DNA of 64,000 nucleotides from JANXZS01 sp963797255 (GCA_963797255.1 CAWCOV010000036.1:28579-92578), one strand, 5' to 3'; positions 1 to 8,667 are shown, counted from the first letter of the stretch. Notes: a model not told the origin generated them from the sequence alone. Numbers and translations are program-made.

Positions 1-902
1 GCGAGAACGGGAAAACGGCGAAGAGCAACTCGAATCTGAACTTCAGAAGGCGCAATTGGTTCGCCGTCTTCGTGCACTACGCGATCATGGATCTTTTCCT
101 GACGCTCTGACTTGTGGACCGCCTTCGGAGCGAATTCCTCGTTGAACTGCGAAATCAGCGCCTGGCATTCGGCTTCATACAGCCGAAGGTGCTCCCACAG
201 CTTAGCCACGTCCGCAAACTCGAAATTGTAGACAGAGAACTGCAACTCTTCTTCCAGGCGAACTTCTCCGTACGTGATGGCACGCCCGGTTGTGGGATCC
301 TTTGCCCACACGATGTCGTAGATCGAATCCACATCCTGCAAGAACGAGGCAATTCGTTCGAGGCCGTAGGTTATCTCACCGGAGATGGGGTCGAGGTCGA
401 TGCCGCCGCACTGCTGAAAATAAGTGAACTGCGTAATCTCCAACCCGTCCAGCATGACCTGCCAGCCGATGCCCCATGCACCGAGAGTCGGCGATTCCCA
501 GTTGTCCTCTTCAAACTTGAGATCGTGCGCATGTAGATCGATTCCAATCGCGCCCAGCGACTCCAGGTAGATTTCCTGAATGTTCACCGGCGGAGGCTTC
601 AATATCACCTGGAACTGCGTGTGCTTGTACAGGCGATTCGGATTTTCGCCATAGCGGCCATCCGCAGGACGCCGCGACGGCTGAGCATATGCAATGCTGA
701 TGGGCTTGGGGCCGAGCACTCGAAGGAATGTGTCCGGCGACATAGTACCCGCACCCATTTCAACGTCATAGGGTTGCTGCAGCACACATCCCCGCTCCGC
801 CCAAAAGCTTTGAAGGCGAAACAGCAGTTGCTGGAAAGTGAGGGGAACGCGCGACCCGCCCGTCACCGAATCTTCGTTCTTTGATGAAGCAGTCAGGGCC
901 AC
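1..902 (-). CDS. glyQ: Glycyl-tRNA synthetase alpha subunit (C-terminus beyond window)
   Basis: This is the catalytic alpha subunit of the bacterial alpha2beta2 glycyl-tRNA synthetase, which charges tRNA-Gly in the cytoplasm. The reverse strand reads continuously from GTG at 902 to base 1. Family landmarks appear in order: LTFQQLLFRLQSFWAERGC, VLQQPYDVEMGAGTMSPDTF, RVLGPKPISIAYAQPSRRP and DGRYGENPNRLYKHTQFQVI near the N-terminus, then ESLGAIGIDLHAHDLKFEED, WESPTLGAWGIGWQVMLDG and GLEITQFTYFQQCGG. The visible part ends in EVQIRVALRRFPVL, so the 3' end and any glyS partner lie left of base 1. The frame stays open upstream with a TTG at 917, so the exact start is uncertain. GTG 902 leaves a short unconserved leader before LTFQQ. 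It lies 61 bases downstream of recO on the same strand and is probably cotranscribed with it. The identification is firm; only the start codon is in doubt. Confidence 0.95.
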   Translation of the reverse strand, partial: MALTASSKNEDSVTGGSRVPLTFQQLLFRLQSFWAERGCVLQQPYDVEMGAGTMSPDTFLRVLGPKPISIAYAQPSRRPADGRYGENPNRLYKHTQFQVILKPPPVNIQEIYLESLGAIGIDLHAHDLKFEEDNWESPTLGAWGIGWQVMLDGLEITQFTYFQQCGGIDLDPISGEITYGLERIASFLQDVDSIYDIVWAKDPTTGRAITYGEVRLEEELQFSVYNFEFADVAKLWEHLRLYEAECQALISQFNEEFAPKAVHKSERQEKIHDRVVHEDGEPIAPSEVQIRVALRRFPVL

Positions 903-963
903 GCCTGGAACTCTCGGCAATTGAATTTGTTCTATTGGCGATTCTAAACGATAGCGCTGGAAT

Positions 964-1707
964 TCATCCGCCAAGGCGTGCCAGGACGGCTGCGGTCGCT
1001 AGTTTCCGCTCCATGTTGCGCTCCAGAGACTGAAACGCAAATCGACGCAGGTCAACCGCGCGCTGACGAGGCCAGGGCTCTGTGGCAAGCGCCGAGATGG
1101 GAGTGCGAAAGATTCTCATGGCCAGCGCGTGCGAGTCTGCCGAAAGCCTGTTGTAGCCCCGGTGGGCATGTTCGGAGCAAAACAAGCCGTTCGCCTGCGA
1201 ATGAAACTGGGCCGAATTCCCACTCAGCGGGATGGCACATACAACGCACCGCGACAGATCGGGGAGCCAGCCCATTAGGCGCGTAACCCAAAGCGCAAAA
1301 TATGTGAGCGGCATCCACGGCTGTTCCACTCGTGTGTATTCGAGCACCGCCAGCAGTAAGCGGAAGACAGTCTCCTGCGGATCATGGTCGGGCAGCGTAT
1401 GCTCGAGAACCTCACTAAAGAAGGCAAGCACTGTGGCACGCACATAATCAACGGGCTGGGAAAGTGGCGAGCTGAGAATCTCGCAGGAGTCCAGCCTCAC
1501 TAGCTCTTGTTTCGGTTTCTCTGCATAGCTGGCGCGCACATAGGTCATCGGCTCAAGCGCGCCCCCGAACCGGCGCCGGGACTTCATAGCCGCTTTCGCG
1601 ACACCCTTAATTTTCCCCTGGTCCCGGGTAAACAGGGAGACGATCTGGTCCGCCTCATGCATAGGCCAGGTGCGGAGGATGATGGCTTCGGCCTGATGCG
1701 CGATCAC
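964..1707 (-). CDS. recO: DNA repair protein RecO
   Basis: RecO mediates loading of RecA onto SSB-coated single-stranded DNA in the RecFOR recombination pathway. The 247-residue length fits the family. The N-terminus (AEAIILRTWPMHEADQIVSL) is the OB-fold start seen in RecO proteins and is followed by basic KGVAKAAMKSRRRFGG. The second half carries a likely zinc site: CVVC near the middle and a further cysteine in NGLFCSEH. GTG at 1707 is preferred because GAGG sits five bases upstream; TTG at 1722 would add five residues. The gene precedes glyQ on the same strand and follows a ferredoxin gene after about 65 bases. Nothing looks damaged. RecO diverges quickly, so identification rests on the N-terminal motif, the size and the zinc-site pattern. 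Confidence 0.9.
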   Translation of the reverse strand: MIAHQAEAIILRTWPMHEADQIVSLFTRDQGKIKGVAKAAMKSRRRFGGALEPMTYVRASYAEKPKQELVRLDSCEILSSPLSQPVDYVRATVLAFFSEVLEHTLPDHDPQETVFRLLLAVLEYTRVEQPWMPLTYFALWVTRLMGWLPDLSRCVVCAIPLSGNSAQFHSQANGLFCSEHAHRGYNRLSADSHALAMRIFRTPISALATEPWPRQRAVDLRRFAFQSLERNMERKLATAAVLARLGG

Positions 1708-1773
1708 GCGTTCCTCGTGCAAACAAAACGCGCAGCCCGGGAGCTGCGCGCTTGCAGTGCTGTTCGCAATATT

Positions 1774-2034
1774 TTAGCGGCCGAAAAAGGCTGAATTCTT
1801 TTCAGCAAAGTGTGCCCATTTTTCCGGCAAATCGTCGGCGGCGAATATCGCAGAAACTGGGCAGGCTGGTACACACGCGCCGCAATCGATGCATTCTACC
1901 GGGTCAATGTAGAGCATTTCTGTCTCTGCATGCTTCGGTTCGTCTTTCTTGGGGTGAATACAGTCGACGGGACATGCATCAACGCAAGCAGTGTCCTTCG
2001 TGCCGATACAGGGTTCCGCAATCACATATGCCAT
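1774..2034 (-). CDS. Ferredoxin (dicluster, [3Fe-4S]/[4Fe-4S] type)
   Basis: A small soluble electron carrier of 86 residues. It begins MAYVIAEPCIGTKDTACVDA, followed by CPVDCI, the usual first cluster signature of seven-iron ferredoxins. The second motif, CIDCGACVPACPVSAI, is a canonical C-x2-C-x2-C-x3-CP [4Fe-4S] site. The first motif has C-x7-C-x3-CP spacing, which suggests a [3Fe-4S] cluster; this is inferred from spacing only. The ATG at 2034 is chosen because GGAG lies about ten bases upstream and because the frame upstream of it does not look like ferredoxin. The short C-terminal tail is typical of FdxA-like proteins. Its redox partner cannot be told from the neighbours, which are repair and housekeeping genes on the same strand. 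Confidence 0.93.
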   Translation of the reverse strand: MAYVIAEPCIGTKDTACVDACPVDCIHPKKDEPKHAETEMLYIDPVECIDCGACVPACPVSAIFAADDLPEKWAHFAEKNSAFFGR

Positions 2035-2143
2035 AGAAGCCGTCTCCGATTTCGTGCTTAATTTCCAACTGAATTGTAGCAGGACAAGTATGCCGCAAGA
2101 GCGCGATCTCTGGCCTGTCAAAACAGACTTCGCGAAAGCTGAT

Positions 2144-3049
2144 TTACCTCGCCCCGCCGCTTTCCCTGCTGGCACGGCGGGCGGCAAACTCGGCGGGTGT
2201 GGGTATGGATTCCAGACCCCGTCCGGCGAACATCTCGCCAAATAGGTACATGATCTCTTTGTGCAGAAGGCCATTCGTAGCAAGCACCTCGCGGCTGTCG
2301 AGGCGAAAAGGGCTGCCGTCAAAGCGGCTTATCGACCCTCCGGCTTCCGTAACCAGGAGTGCGCCGGCGGCCGTGTCCCACGCATTCAGGTTGAATTCCC
2401 AGTAGCCGTCAAATCGCCCACAGGCGGTGTAAGCCAGATCAAGCGCAGCGGACCCTGCCCTCCGCACTCCGTGGGACCGCAGCGTGATCTCCTGGTAGAG
2501 ATGGATATTTGGATTCTCATGACGTTTGCGGCTGGGAAACCCTGTAGCCAGCAGAGCCTCCGAGAGATCGGGAACATTGGAAGAGCGGATCCGGCGGCCG
2601 TTCAGGAAGGCTCCCTGGCCTTTTTCCCCGACAAACAACTCATCTCGCATCGGGTCGTAGATCACTGCGGCAACAATCTCGCCATCTTCAGCGGCAGGCA
2701 AACCCGGCGTCCTGCGTTCTAACCCCATGCTGACGCAGAAAACGGGAAACCGGTGGGCAAAGTTCGTGGTGCCATCCAGCGGATCGATATACCAGCGATA
2801 CTCCCCATCCATGCGATCCCGGGTACCCTCTTCCCCGTAAATTCCGTGCTCGGGAAACCTTGCCAGCAATCTTTCGCGAATCAGCCGCTCCGACGACCGA
2901 TCTGCCTCTGTGACAAGGTCTACCTCGCCTTTGTACTCAGTCGCGACATCACTTTCATAAAAGGCGCGGACGAGCTTTCCTGCCTCCACTGCGATCTGGG
3001 CAGCGGGCTCCGCAAAAGGAAGTTGCACATCTACTGGGATCTTGCTCAA
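2144..3049 (-). CDS. Inositol monophosphatase family protein
   Basis: A 301-residue Mg2+-dependent sugar or inositol phosphatase (SuhB/IMPase family, cytoplasmic). Metal-site motifs are visible: DLVTEADRSSE around residue 43, YGEEGT around 71, the hallmark WYIDPLDGTTNFAHRFPVF around 87-105, and NAWDTAAGALLVTEAGGSIS near residue 225. These match the four metal- and substrate-binding boxes, so the enzyme should be active. The C-terminus runs about 25 residues past the usual end and is rich in Ala and Arg. The start ATG overlaps the stop of the upstream Hfq-like gene by four bases (ATGA), implying translational coupling. Substrate cannot be deduced; family members act on myo-inositol-1-phosphate, fructose-1,6-bisphosphate, PAP or histidinol phosphate. 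Confidence 0.93.
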   Translation of the reverse strand: MSKIPVDVQLPFAEPAAQIAVEAGKLVRAFYESDVATEYKGEVDLVTEADRSSERLIRERLLARFPEHGIYGEEGTRDRMDGEYRWYIDPLDGTTNFAHRFPVFCVSMGLERRTPGLPAAEDGEIVAAVIYDPMRDELFVGEKGQGAFLNGRRIRSSNVPDLSEALLATGFPSRKRHENPNIHLYQEITLRSHGVRRAGSAALDLAYTACGRFDGYWEFNLNAWDTAAGALLVTEAGGSISRFDGSPFRLDSREVLATNGLLHKEIMYLFGEMFAGRGLESIPTPAEFAARRASRESGGAR

Positions 3050-3414
3050 ACGCTGCTCACCTGCGGGCTGGGAGCTATCTCCGCCCCGCTATCCGAGGGA
3101 GTGTCTGGGGAACTCAGCTTTTTCGCGGAAGAGTTTCGCGTCCGCACCTTTTCCCGCTTCGCGTTTTCCATGATGGTCCGGATCTGGTGCTTGTAGATGA
3201 AAAGGTTGGGCTTGCCCTCGCGCGTGAGTCGAATCATGCGGTCGTCGTAGTACTCAATCCAGCCAATCACGCTTTCGCCGTCCCGGAGCTTAACGATGAC
3301 AGGAACCTGTTTTTCACTCAGAAAACGCAGGTAAAGCGCTTCCTGACCGGTTTCGCCGGGAGGAGGAGCTTTCGGCCGACGACGCGGTGGGTTGTCTATG
3401 GACATGGCTTTCAT
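3046..3414 (-). CDS. hfq: Hfq-like Sm-fold RNA chaperone with long C-terminal tail
   Basis: A protein of about 122 residues with an Sm-type core. The segment GQEALYLRFLSEKQVPVIVK resembles Hfq alpha1 and the start of Sm1, GESVIGWIEYYDDRMIRL matches Sm1 strands 2-3, and FIYKHQIRTI matches the Sm2 signature (canonical YKHAISTI). Hfq hexamers pair small RNAs with mRNAs. The sequence is clearly divergent: the N-terminus has a basic Pro-rich extension (RRRPKAPPPGE) and the C-terminus is about 38 residues rich in Lys, Ser and Pro. The ATG at 3414 has a GGA eight bases upstream; ATG 3405 is possible. The stop overlaps the phosphatase start. Assignment to Hfq is by motif pattern; function as a small-RNA chaperone is inferred. 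Confidence 0.8.
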   Translation of the reverse strand: MKAMSIDNPPRRRPKAPPPGETGQEALYLRFLSEKQVPVIVKLRDGESVIGWIEYYDDRMIRLTREGKPNLFIYKHQIRTIMENAKREKVRTRNSSAKKLSSPDTPSDSGAEIAPSPQVSSV

Positions 3415-3444
3415 TGTATCCAAGCGCAGTGTGATTGGAGGCTG

Positions 3445-4344
3445 CTAGGGATTGGATGCGTAATAGCCCGTGCGATGCCGCACGGAAAATGCCGAACTTC
3501 CGGGCGATTTTACCTTGACCTCAATCCGGCGGAAAGGCGCGTCCGACACACGGCGCGTCGGGTAGTAGGCAAGAAGATATTGGGTGCGGAGATCAGAGGA
3601 GATTTTGTCAAAGGCGCTCTCCACGTCCATTCCCTCGGCGTAATAGTACTTCCCGCCGGTCTCCTCCGAGAGAGTGATCATCGCGTGTTCGCCAGCCAGA
3701 TCGCGCCCGGCGCTGGCCTGTATAGGTACATCGATGATGCTGTACACCATGACCTCGGCACGGAGAGCCTGTTCCAGTGCTTTCGCGTAGTCTACGCCCT
3801 TCACCGTGTTTCCTCCGTCGGAAATCAGAATGAGGACCTTTCGCCCTTCTCTTCCCTCCAGGCTCTGGGAAGACAAGTACACCGCGTCGTAAAGGGCAGT
3901 GGCTGGACCCATCCGCAGGCTTTCCAGCCCGCGATCGATGCGGTTGATCTGGTTCGTGAATGGAACAACTTCGCGCACTTCAGATGAAAACTCGAAAAGT
4001 CCCATCTGATCGACGGGGCGCAGCAGCGTGTGCGCAAACCGGTGCGCCGCTTTCTGCTCAAGTGGGAGATCTTTGTGCACGCTGCCGCTTGTATCAATCG
4101 CGAGAAGGATGGAGAGTGGCATCTCCGATTGGCGCTCAAAAACGGCTATTTTCTGGGGGATGTGATCTTCGGAGAGCAGGAAATCGTCACGCGTCAAATC
4201 TCCCACGATTGCGCCGTTAGCATCGGTGACATTCACGAACACGTTCACCAGCTTGACGTTTACGCGGATCGTCGAAGGCGAATCCTGAGCTCCGCCGGGA
4301 AGAACTGCCCAACAGATCAGCAGAGCCCACAATCCTCGCCTCAT
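3445..4344 (-). CDS. Secreted VWFA-related domain protein (acidobacterial type)
   Basis: A protein of about 299 residues with a signal peptide (MRRGLWALLICWAVLPGGAQ), then a beta-rich segment beginning IRVNVKLVNVFVNVTDANG and a von Willebrand A domain. The MIDAS metal motif is visible as LLAIDTSGSVHKD (DxSxS), with later MIDAS positions suggested by GPATALYDAV and LILISDGGNT. The combination of the VNVNVFVTD-like preamble with a VWA domain is the pattern of the acidobacterial VWFA-related family, which is abundant in this phylum. ATG 4344 overlaps the stop of the MoaD-MoaE gene by four bases. A further upstream start would run through that gene. Function is unknown; VWA domains usually mediate protein-protein contact outside the cytoplasm. 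Confidence 0.88.
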   Translation of the reverse strand: MRRGLWALLICWAVLPGGAQDSPSTIRVNVKLVNVFVNVTDANGAIVGDLTRDDFLLSEDHIPQKIAVFERQSEMPLSILLAIDTSGSVHKDLPLEQKAAHRFAHTLLRPVDQMGLFEFSSEVREVVPFTNQINRIDRGLESLRMGPATALYDAVYLSSQSLEGREGRKVLILISDGGNTVKGVDYAKALEQALRAEVMVYSIIDVPIQASAGRDLAGEHAMITLSEETGGKYYYAEGMDVESAFDKISSDLRTQYLLAYYPTRRVSDAPFRRIEVKVKSPGSSAFSVRHRTGYYASNP

Positions 4345-5051
4345 TCGTTGTTCGCCCCACTGGCAGGGTGAATGTCCGACGGGAAAGGTTCTCCCGCGGC
4401 CCAGACAGCGCCATCTTCGAAGAACTCTTTCTTCCAGATGGGCACCGTGCTTTTGAGTGTATCGATGAGCCAGCGACACGCGTCGAAGGCAGCGCCGCGA
4501 TGGGCAGAAGCCACCACAATCAGGACGCTGGTTTCTCCTACCCCAAGCTGTCCCAGGCGATGAACGACGATCACATCACGTATTGGGAATCGTGCACAGG
4601 CGTCTGAGGCAAGCTTTCGCATCTGCTCCAGGGCCATTTGCTCGTAAGCTTCATAGAGAAGATGAGTGGTTCGGCGTCCACGAGTGTTATTTCGCACGAT
4701 GCCATCGAACACCACCACTGCGCCATCCTCACCCTTCTTGACAGATTCCAGCAGCTTGGCCGTGCCGATCGGCAGCCGCACCAACTCGACGCGAGGCTCT
4801 GTCGTCGATCCCCCAGACACAGGTGGCAACATCGCAATTTCATCGCCCTCGGAAATCAGACGGTCCTTGCGCGCATATTCCTGGTTCACAGCTACGGCAA
4901 TCGCGCTCCACAAGCCGTGGCGGTCTGGCGCCAGCTCGCGATAATGGTCGAGAAGAGTTCCCACCGTTGCCCCCGAAGGCAGTGCGATGAGTTCCTTCTC
5001 GCGCTGAAAGATGTCCCGGAGAACGCCAAAATATAGGACGCTTACCTGCAT
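4341..5051 (-). CDS. moaX: Fused molybdopterin synthase (MoaD-MoaE, MoaX-like)
   Basis: A 236-residue fusion of both subunits of molybdopterin synthase, which turns cyclic pyranopterin monophosphate into molybdopterin. Residues 1 to about 82 are MoaD (ubiquitin fold, MQVSVLYFGVLRDIFQREKE) ending PPVSGG, the sequence that normally forms the free thiocarboxylated C-terminus. It runs straight on through STTEPRVELVRLP into MoaE, with GEDGAVVVFDGIVRNNTRGR, VVHRLGQLGVGE and SAHRGAAFDACRWLIDTLK. The late KKEFFEDGAVW carries the conserved MoaE lysines. ATG 5051 is chosen because homology begins there. The mycobacterial MoaX fusion is known to need cleavage after the Gly-Gly; the same need here is inferred. 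Molybdenum-cofactor users lie about 27 kb away at 29,768-35,994. Confidence 0.92.
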   Translation of the reverse strand: MQVSVLYFGVLRDIFQREKELIALPSGATVGTLLDHYRELAPDRHGLWSAIAVAVNQEYARKDRLISEGDEIAMLPPVSGGSTTEPRVELVRLPIGTAKLLESVKKGEDGAVVVFDGIVRNNTRGRRTTHLLYEAYEQMALEQMRKLASDACARFPIRDVIVVHRLGQLGVGETSVLIVVASAHRGAAFDACRWLIDTLKSTVPIWKKEFFEDGAVWAAGEPFPSDIHPASGANNE

Positions 5052-5245
5052 GACGAACAGAATACCCTGCGGGTTAGACGCAGGCTGCGTAGTTTCGCTC
5101 CTATTGTTCGGGATTGTGAAGCGGAACAACAAGTTCTCTTCGATTGCACAGCCTGAGAAACTCTCAAAATTGATACGAGTTTGGTTCAAAGCGCAATGAG
5201 AAAGCGTCAAATCTGCCCGGCGTGTCGTGCTACCATCACGTTCGC

Positions 5246-5788
5246 ATGAATACCAAAATCACTTATCTCACCCTTAACGGTCTGGCCATCCTTCTGGCGT
5301 TACCATGTGGGGCAGCAGCACAGAAGGCAACAGCGCCGGCCAAGCCTCCAGTTCATCGCTCGGCAGCCAGCCCGACAGCCGTCAAGCTGCCCGCGAATAT
5401 TCCTCCAGCAGCAGGAGTAACCAAAACGGAATATGCCTTGCGCTACATCGACACCAAGATCGGCACGGGAGCGGTTGCCCGCCCCGCCATGCTCTACTCT
5501 GTGCACTACACCGGCTGGCTGTACGATGGCACGAAGTTTGACTCTTCGGTCGACCGGGGAACTCCCATTCAATTTGTGCAGGGTCAGCGGCGAGTGATCG
5601 TAGGATGGGACACCGGATTTGAAGGAATGCATGTTGGCGGGAAACGCCGACTCTTTATTCCGTATCAACTGGCTTACGGCGAGCAGGGCAAGGGCCCAAT
5701 CCCAGCAAAGTCGAATCTCATTTTCGATGTCGAACTCGTCGACATGACTGATCCAAATGCGCCTCCGCCTGCCCCACCCACTCAATAG
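5246..5788 (+). CDS. Exported FKBP-type peptidyl-prolyl cis-trans isomerase
   Basis: A 180-residue protein that speeds proline isomerisation during folding outside the cytoplasm. The N-terminus is a signal peptide (MNTKITYLTLNGLAILLALP) followed by an Ala/Pro-rich linker to about residue 60. One FKBP domain fills the rest: VHYTGWLYDGTKFDSSVDRG, FVQGQRRVIVGWDTGFEGMH, VGGKRRLFIPYQLAYGEQG and LIFDVELVDM. The aromatic pocket residues (Y, F, D, W and F/Y) are all present. The tail is Pro-rich. ATG 5246 is preferred to the upstream in-frame GTG because it places the charged residue just before the hydrophobic core. The gene is divergent from the MoaD-MoaE gene across about 195 bases and convergent with lon across a shared terminator. 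Confidence 0.93.
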   Translation: MNTKITYLTLNGLAILLALPCGAAAQKATAPAKPPVHRSAASPTAVKLPANIPPAAGVTKTEYALRYIDTKIGTGAVARPAMLYSVHYTGWLYDGTKFDSSVDRGTPIQFVQGQRRVIVGWDTGFEGMHVGGKRRLFIPYQLAYGEQGKGPIPAKSNLIFDVELVDMTDPNAPPPAPPTQ

Positions 5789-5826
5789 GGCTGGATAACG
5801 AGCCTGGTACATCATGGCAAACAAAA

Positions 5827-5849
5827 GCCTGCCCGAAGGCAGGCTTTTT
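5827..5849. terminator. Bidirectional rho-independent terminator
   Basis: A seven-base-pair GC-rich stem (GCCTGCC / GGCAGGC) with a CGAA tetraloop is flanked by AAAA on the left and TTTTT on the right. It can end transcription in both directions and lies between the convergent FKBP gene and lon. Confidence 0.9.
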
Positions 5850-5864
5850 CAACACGGAATGATA

Positions 5865-8303
5865 TCAAGCATCCGCGTGGCTCAGCGTAGTTTCACGAAT
5901 CTCTTCGTCCTTTCGCACTTCGCTGATCGACTGTGGCAACGCCACCGCGAGAACATCTTCAATTCGCTTGGCGTAGTGGATCTTCACTCCCTCGATCTGT
6001 TCCGGAGTCAGGTCCTCTTCCACGTTCTGGCGATTATCTGCCGGAAGAATTACGTCGCGTACGCCTGCCCGCTTGGCTGCGAGGAATTTCTCCTTGATGC
6101 CGCCGACCGGCAACACATTGCCGCTTAACGTAATTTCTCCGGTCATCGCGGTGAGCGGATGAATCGGCTTGTCAGTCAGCAGCGAAACCAGCGCCGTTGC
6201 CATTGTCACGCCCGCAGACGGACCGTCTTTCGGGATCGCTCCTGCTGGCACGTGGATGTGCAGGTCTATCTCGCGGGTGAAATCTTCTTCCAACCCGAGA
6301 GACGTGGCGTTCGAGCGGACCCAGGTAAGGGCGGCCTGCATGGATTCCTGCATAACCTCGCCAATCTGGCCGGTCATTGTAAAACCGCCCTTCCCCTTCA
6401 TCCTGTTCGCTTCGATGAAGAGAACGTCCCCGCCAGCGGGAGTCCACGCCAAACCGACCGCAACACCAGCCTTGCTCGTGCGCTCGGCGATCTCCGTGTC
6501 AACCCGTACCTTGATGCCACCCAGAAACTCCTGAATGATCTCCTTGCTGACTATAAGTTTTTCTGTCGAGCCTTCGGCAACGCGACGCGCCTGCTTGCGG
6601 CATATCGTGCCGATCAGTTGCTCAAGGTTACGAACGCCCGCTTCCCGCGTGTAATGCCGAACAACGTAGGACACGCTCTCCGTGGGGAATTCGATCAACT
6701 CTGCTGTGATGCCGTTCTCCTTCGTCTGCCGCGGAATGAGATAGCGGAAGGCGATGTGAACTTTCTCCTCCTCGGTATAGCCCTGCAGTTCGATGATCTC
6801 CATGCGGTCGCGCAGCGGCTCGGGAATCGGATCGAGCATGTTCGCTGTGCAGATGAAGAGCACTTTCGACAGATCGAACGGTACGTCAAGATAATTGTCC
6901 CGGAAAGTCGAGTTCTGTTCCGGATCCAACGTCTCAAGCAGTGCCGACGACGGATCTCCGCGGAAATCGCGGCCAAGCTTGTCGATCTCGTCCAGCATGA
7001 AGACAGGATCGTTCGTCTCAGCGCGACGAATCCCCTGGATAATCTGGCCAGGAAGCGCACCAATGTAAGTTCTACGATGGCCGCGGATCTCAGCTTCGTC
7101 GTGCATTCCACCCAGCGAAATGCGGGCAAATTTCCGCCCTAGAGCGCGGGCAATACTGCGCCCCAGTGAGGTCTTTCCTACTCCCGGAGGCCCGACAAAG
7201 CAAAGGATCGGGCCCTTCATATCCGGCTTGAGACGGCGGACACTCAAATAATCCAAAATGCGATCTTTCACCTTTTTCAGGTCGTAATGGTCCTGATCGA
7301 GGATCTCTTTCGCTTTCAGAATGTCGACCTCGCCACCGGAAGACTTAGCCCACGGAAGCAGCGCCAGCCATTCAATGTAATTTCGCGTTAAGGAATAATC
7401 GGCCGCCATCGGGGACATCCTCCCCAGGCGATTCATCTCCTTCAACGCTTCTTTCTTTACGTCCTCCGGCATGCCGGCGGACTCAATCTTCTCCTTCAGT
7501 TCATCCAGATCCTTCTGGCCCTCGTCAATTTCGCCAAGCTCTTTCTGAATGGCCTTCATCTGCTCGCGCAGATAGTAATCTCGCTGAGATTGCTGGACTT
7601 GATCCTGGACTTCTGACTGGATCTTGTTGCGCAACTGCTGAACTTCCAGTTCTTTCGCAAGATGCTTGTTGATGCGCTCCATGCGCGCGACAATGTCTGA
7701 CGTCTCCAGTAGCTCCTGTTTATCTGTCGTCGTAAGAAAAGGCAGCGACGAAGCGATAAAGTCCACCAGTCTGCCCGGCTCGTCGATGTTGACGGCGATT
7801 GTCGAAAGCTCATCAGACAACGTAGGAGAAACGGTGACGATCTGCTGGAATTGAGATACTACGTTACGCTGCAGAGCCTCAAGCTCAGCGTTTTTTGCAG
7901 GCTCCTCCACCGCAACGGGCTCAACGCTCGCCGTCATGAACGGCTCTAGTTGTGCGAACTGGCCCAGCTTTACTCGCTCAGCGCCCTCAGTGAACACAAA
8001 GAGGCTCTGATTCGGCATCTTGACCACTTTGTGGACCGTCGCAAGCGTGCCGTAGCTGTAGAGATCCTCAGGCCCCGGAGAATCCAGTCGCGCCTCGCGC
8101 TGCGCTACAACAACAATGGTCTTTTCTTCTCCCAGGGACTGGATCAGCTGAATCGAGCTCTCTCGGCCGACGGTGAGGGGGAGAACTGCATGGGGAAACA
8201 ATACAGTGTCTCTAACAGGCAAGATTGGCAGGGTTCTAGCTGCGGTGTTCTCGCGCTGTTTGGGATCGCTCGGTTGAATAACACTTAAGAAATCGCTAGC
8301 CAT
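5865..8303 (-). CDS. lon: ATP-dependent protease Lon
   Basis: An 812-residue Lon protease, which degrades misfolded and regulatory proteins in the cytoplasm. Domain order is standard: an N-terminal substrate-binding domain (LPILPVRDTVLFPHAVLPL) to about residue 210, a coiled linker with YYLREQMKAIQKELGE, an AAA+ ATPase with Walker A GPPGVGKT near 371-378 and Walker B VFMLDEIDKL, and a C-terminal protease with the catalytic serine in PKDGPSAGV (about S696) and lysine in GGIKEKFLAA (about K739). The second of two ATGs (8303) is chosen because GAAGGA lies five bases upstream. The length is normal. Upstream lie 364 gene-free bases that must hold its promoter; I saw no CIRCE or other heat-shock operator there. 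Confidence 0.97.
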   Translation of the reverse strand: MASDFLSVIQPSDPKQRENTAARTLPILPVRDTVLFPHAVLPLTVGRESSIQLIQSLGEEKTIVVVAQREARLDSPGPEDLYSYGTLATVHKVVKMPNQSLFVFTEGAERVKLGQFAQLEPFMTASVEPVAVEEPAKNAELEALQRNVVSQFQQIVTVSPTLSDELSTIAVNIDEPGRLVDFIASSLPFLTTTDKQELLETSDIVARMERINKHLAKELEVQQLRNKIQSEVQDQVQQSQRDYYLREQMKAIQKELGEIDEGQKDLDELKEKIESAGMPEDVKKEALKEMNRLGRMSPMAADYSLTRNYIEWLALLPWAKSSGGEVDILKAKEILDQDHYDLKKVKDRILDYLSVRRLKPDMKGPILCFVGPPGVGKTSLGRSIARALGRKFARISLGGMHDEAEIRGHRRTYIGALPGQIIQGIRRAETNDPVFMLDEIDKLGRDFRGDPSSALLETLDPEQNSTFRDNYLDVPFDLSKVLFICTANMLDPIPEPLRDRMEIIELQGYTEEEKVHIAFRYLIPRQTKENGITAELIEFPTESVSYVVRHYTREAGVRNLEQLIGTICRKQARRVAEGSTEKLIVSKEIIQEFLGGIKVRVDTEIAERTSKAGVAVGLAWTPAGGDVLFIEANRMKGKGGFTMTGQIGEVMQESMQAALTWVRSNATSLGLEEDFTREIDLHIHVPAGAIPKDGPSAGVTMATALVSLLTDKPIHPLTAMTGEITLSGNVLPVGGIKEKFLAAKRAGVRDVILPADNRQNVEEDLTPEQIEGVKIHYAKRIEDVLAVALPQSISEVRKDEEIRETTLSHADA

Positions 8304-8667
8304 GAGCATCCTTCTATCAAATAATTAGCTATTAGACGCCGCAGATAATAAAAGGGTGCAATTCGTCTGCTTCTCGCCACCCTCAGAGAATTACGCATTT
8401 GCAATCAATAGGTTAGATATATTCGGCCCGAGCCTATCTATCTTTTGCGTGCCACAAGTCGGTGTTTCGCTCGACAGTGCGCCGAAAACTAACCCCTGAT
8501 CCCCTCGATTCGTCGTTGCCCGGAAAGACTCCCGTTTCGATCGCCTAAATCAGATGCACAGGATGATACCGCCGTTGAGCGTAGAGCGCATCCGGATTGT
8601 GGAAAGGGAGATTTTGAGGATGAAACACATTCAGAAGGAAGGATTCCGATGGGCTGTTCCGGATAGG
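8304..8667. other. Gene-free stretch upstream of lon
   Basis: This 364-base region separates lon (leftward) from the end of the prephenate dehydratase gene. It should hold the lon promoter on the minus strand. I see no convincing open frame, RNA gene, CIRCE-type inverted repeat or strong hairpin in it. Confidence 0.5.

Noticed and set aside
8304..8560. Heat-shock (CIRCE-like) operator in front of lon
   Set aside because: I looked for a TTAGCACTC-type inverted repeat and found none.
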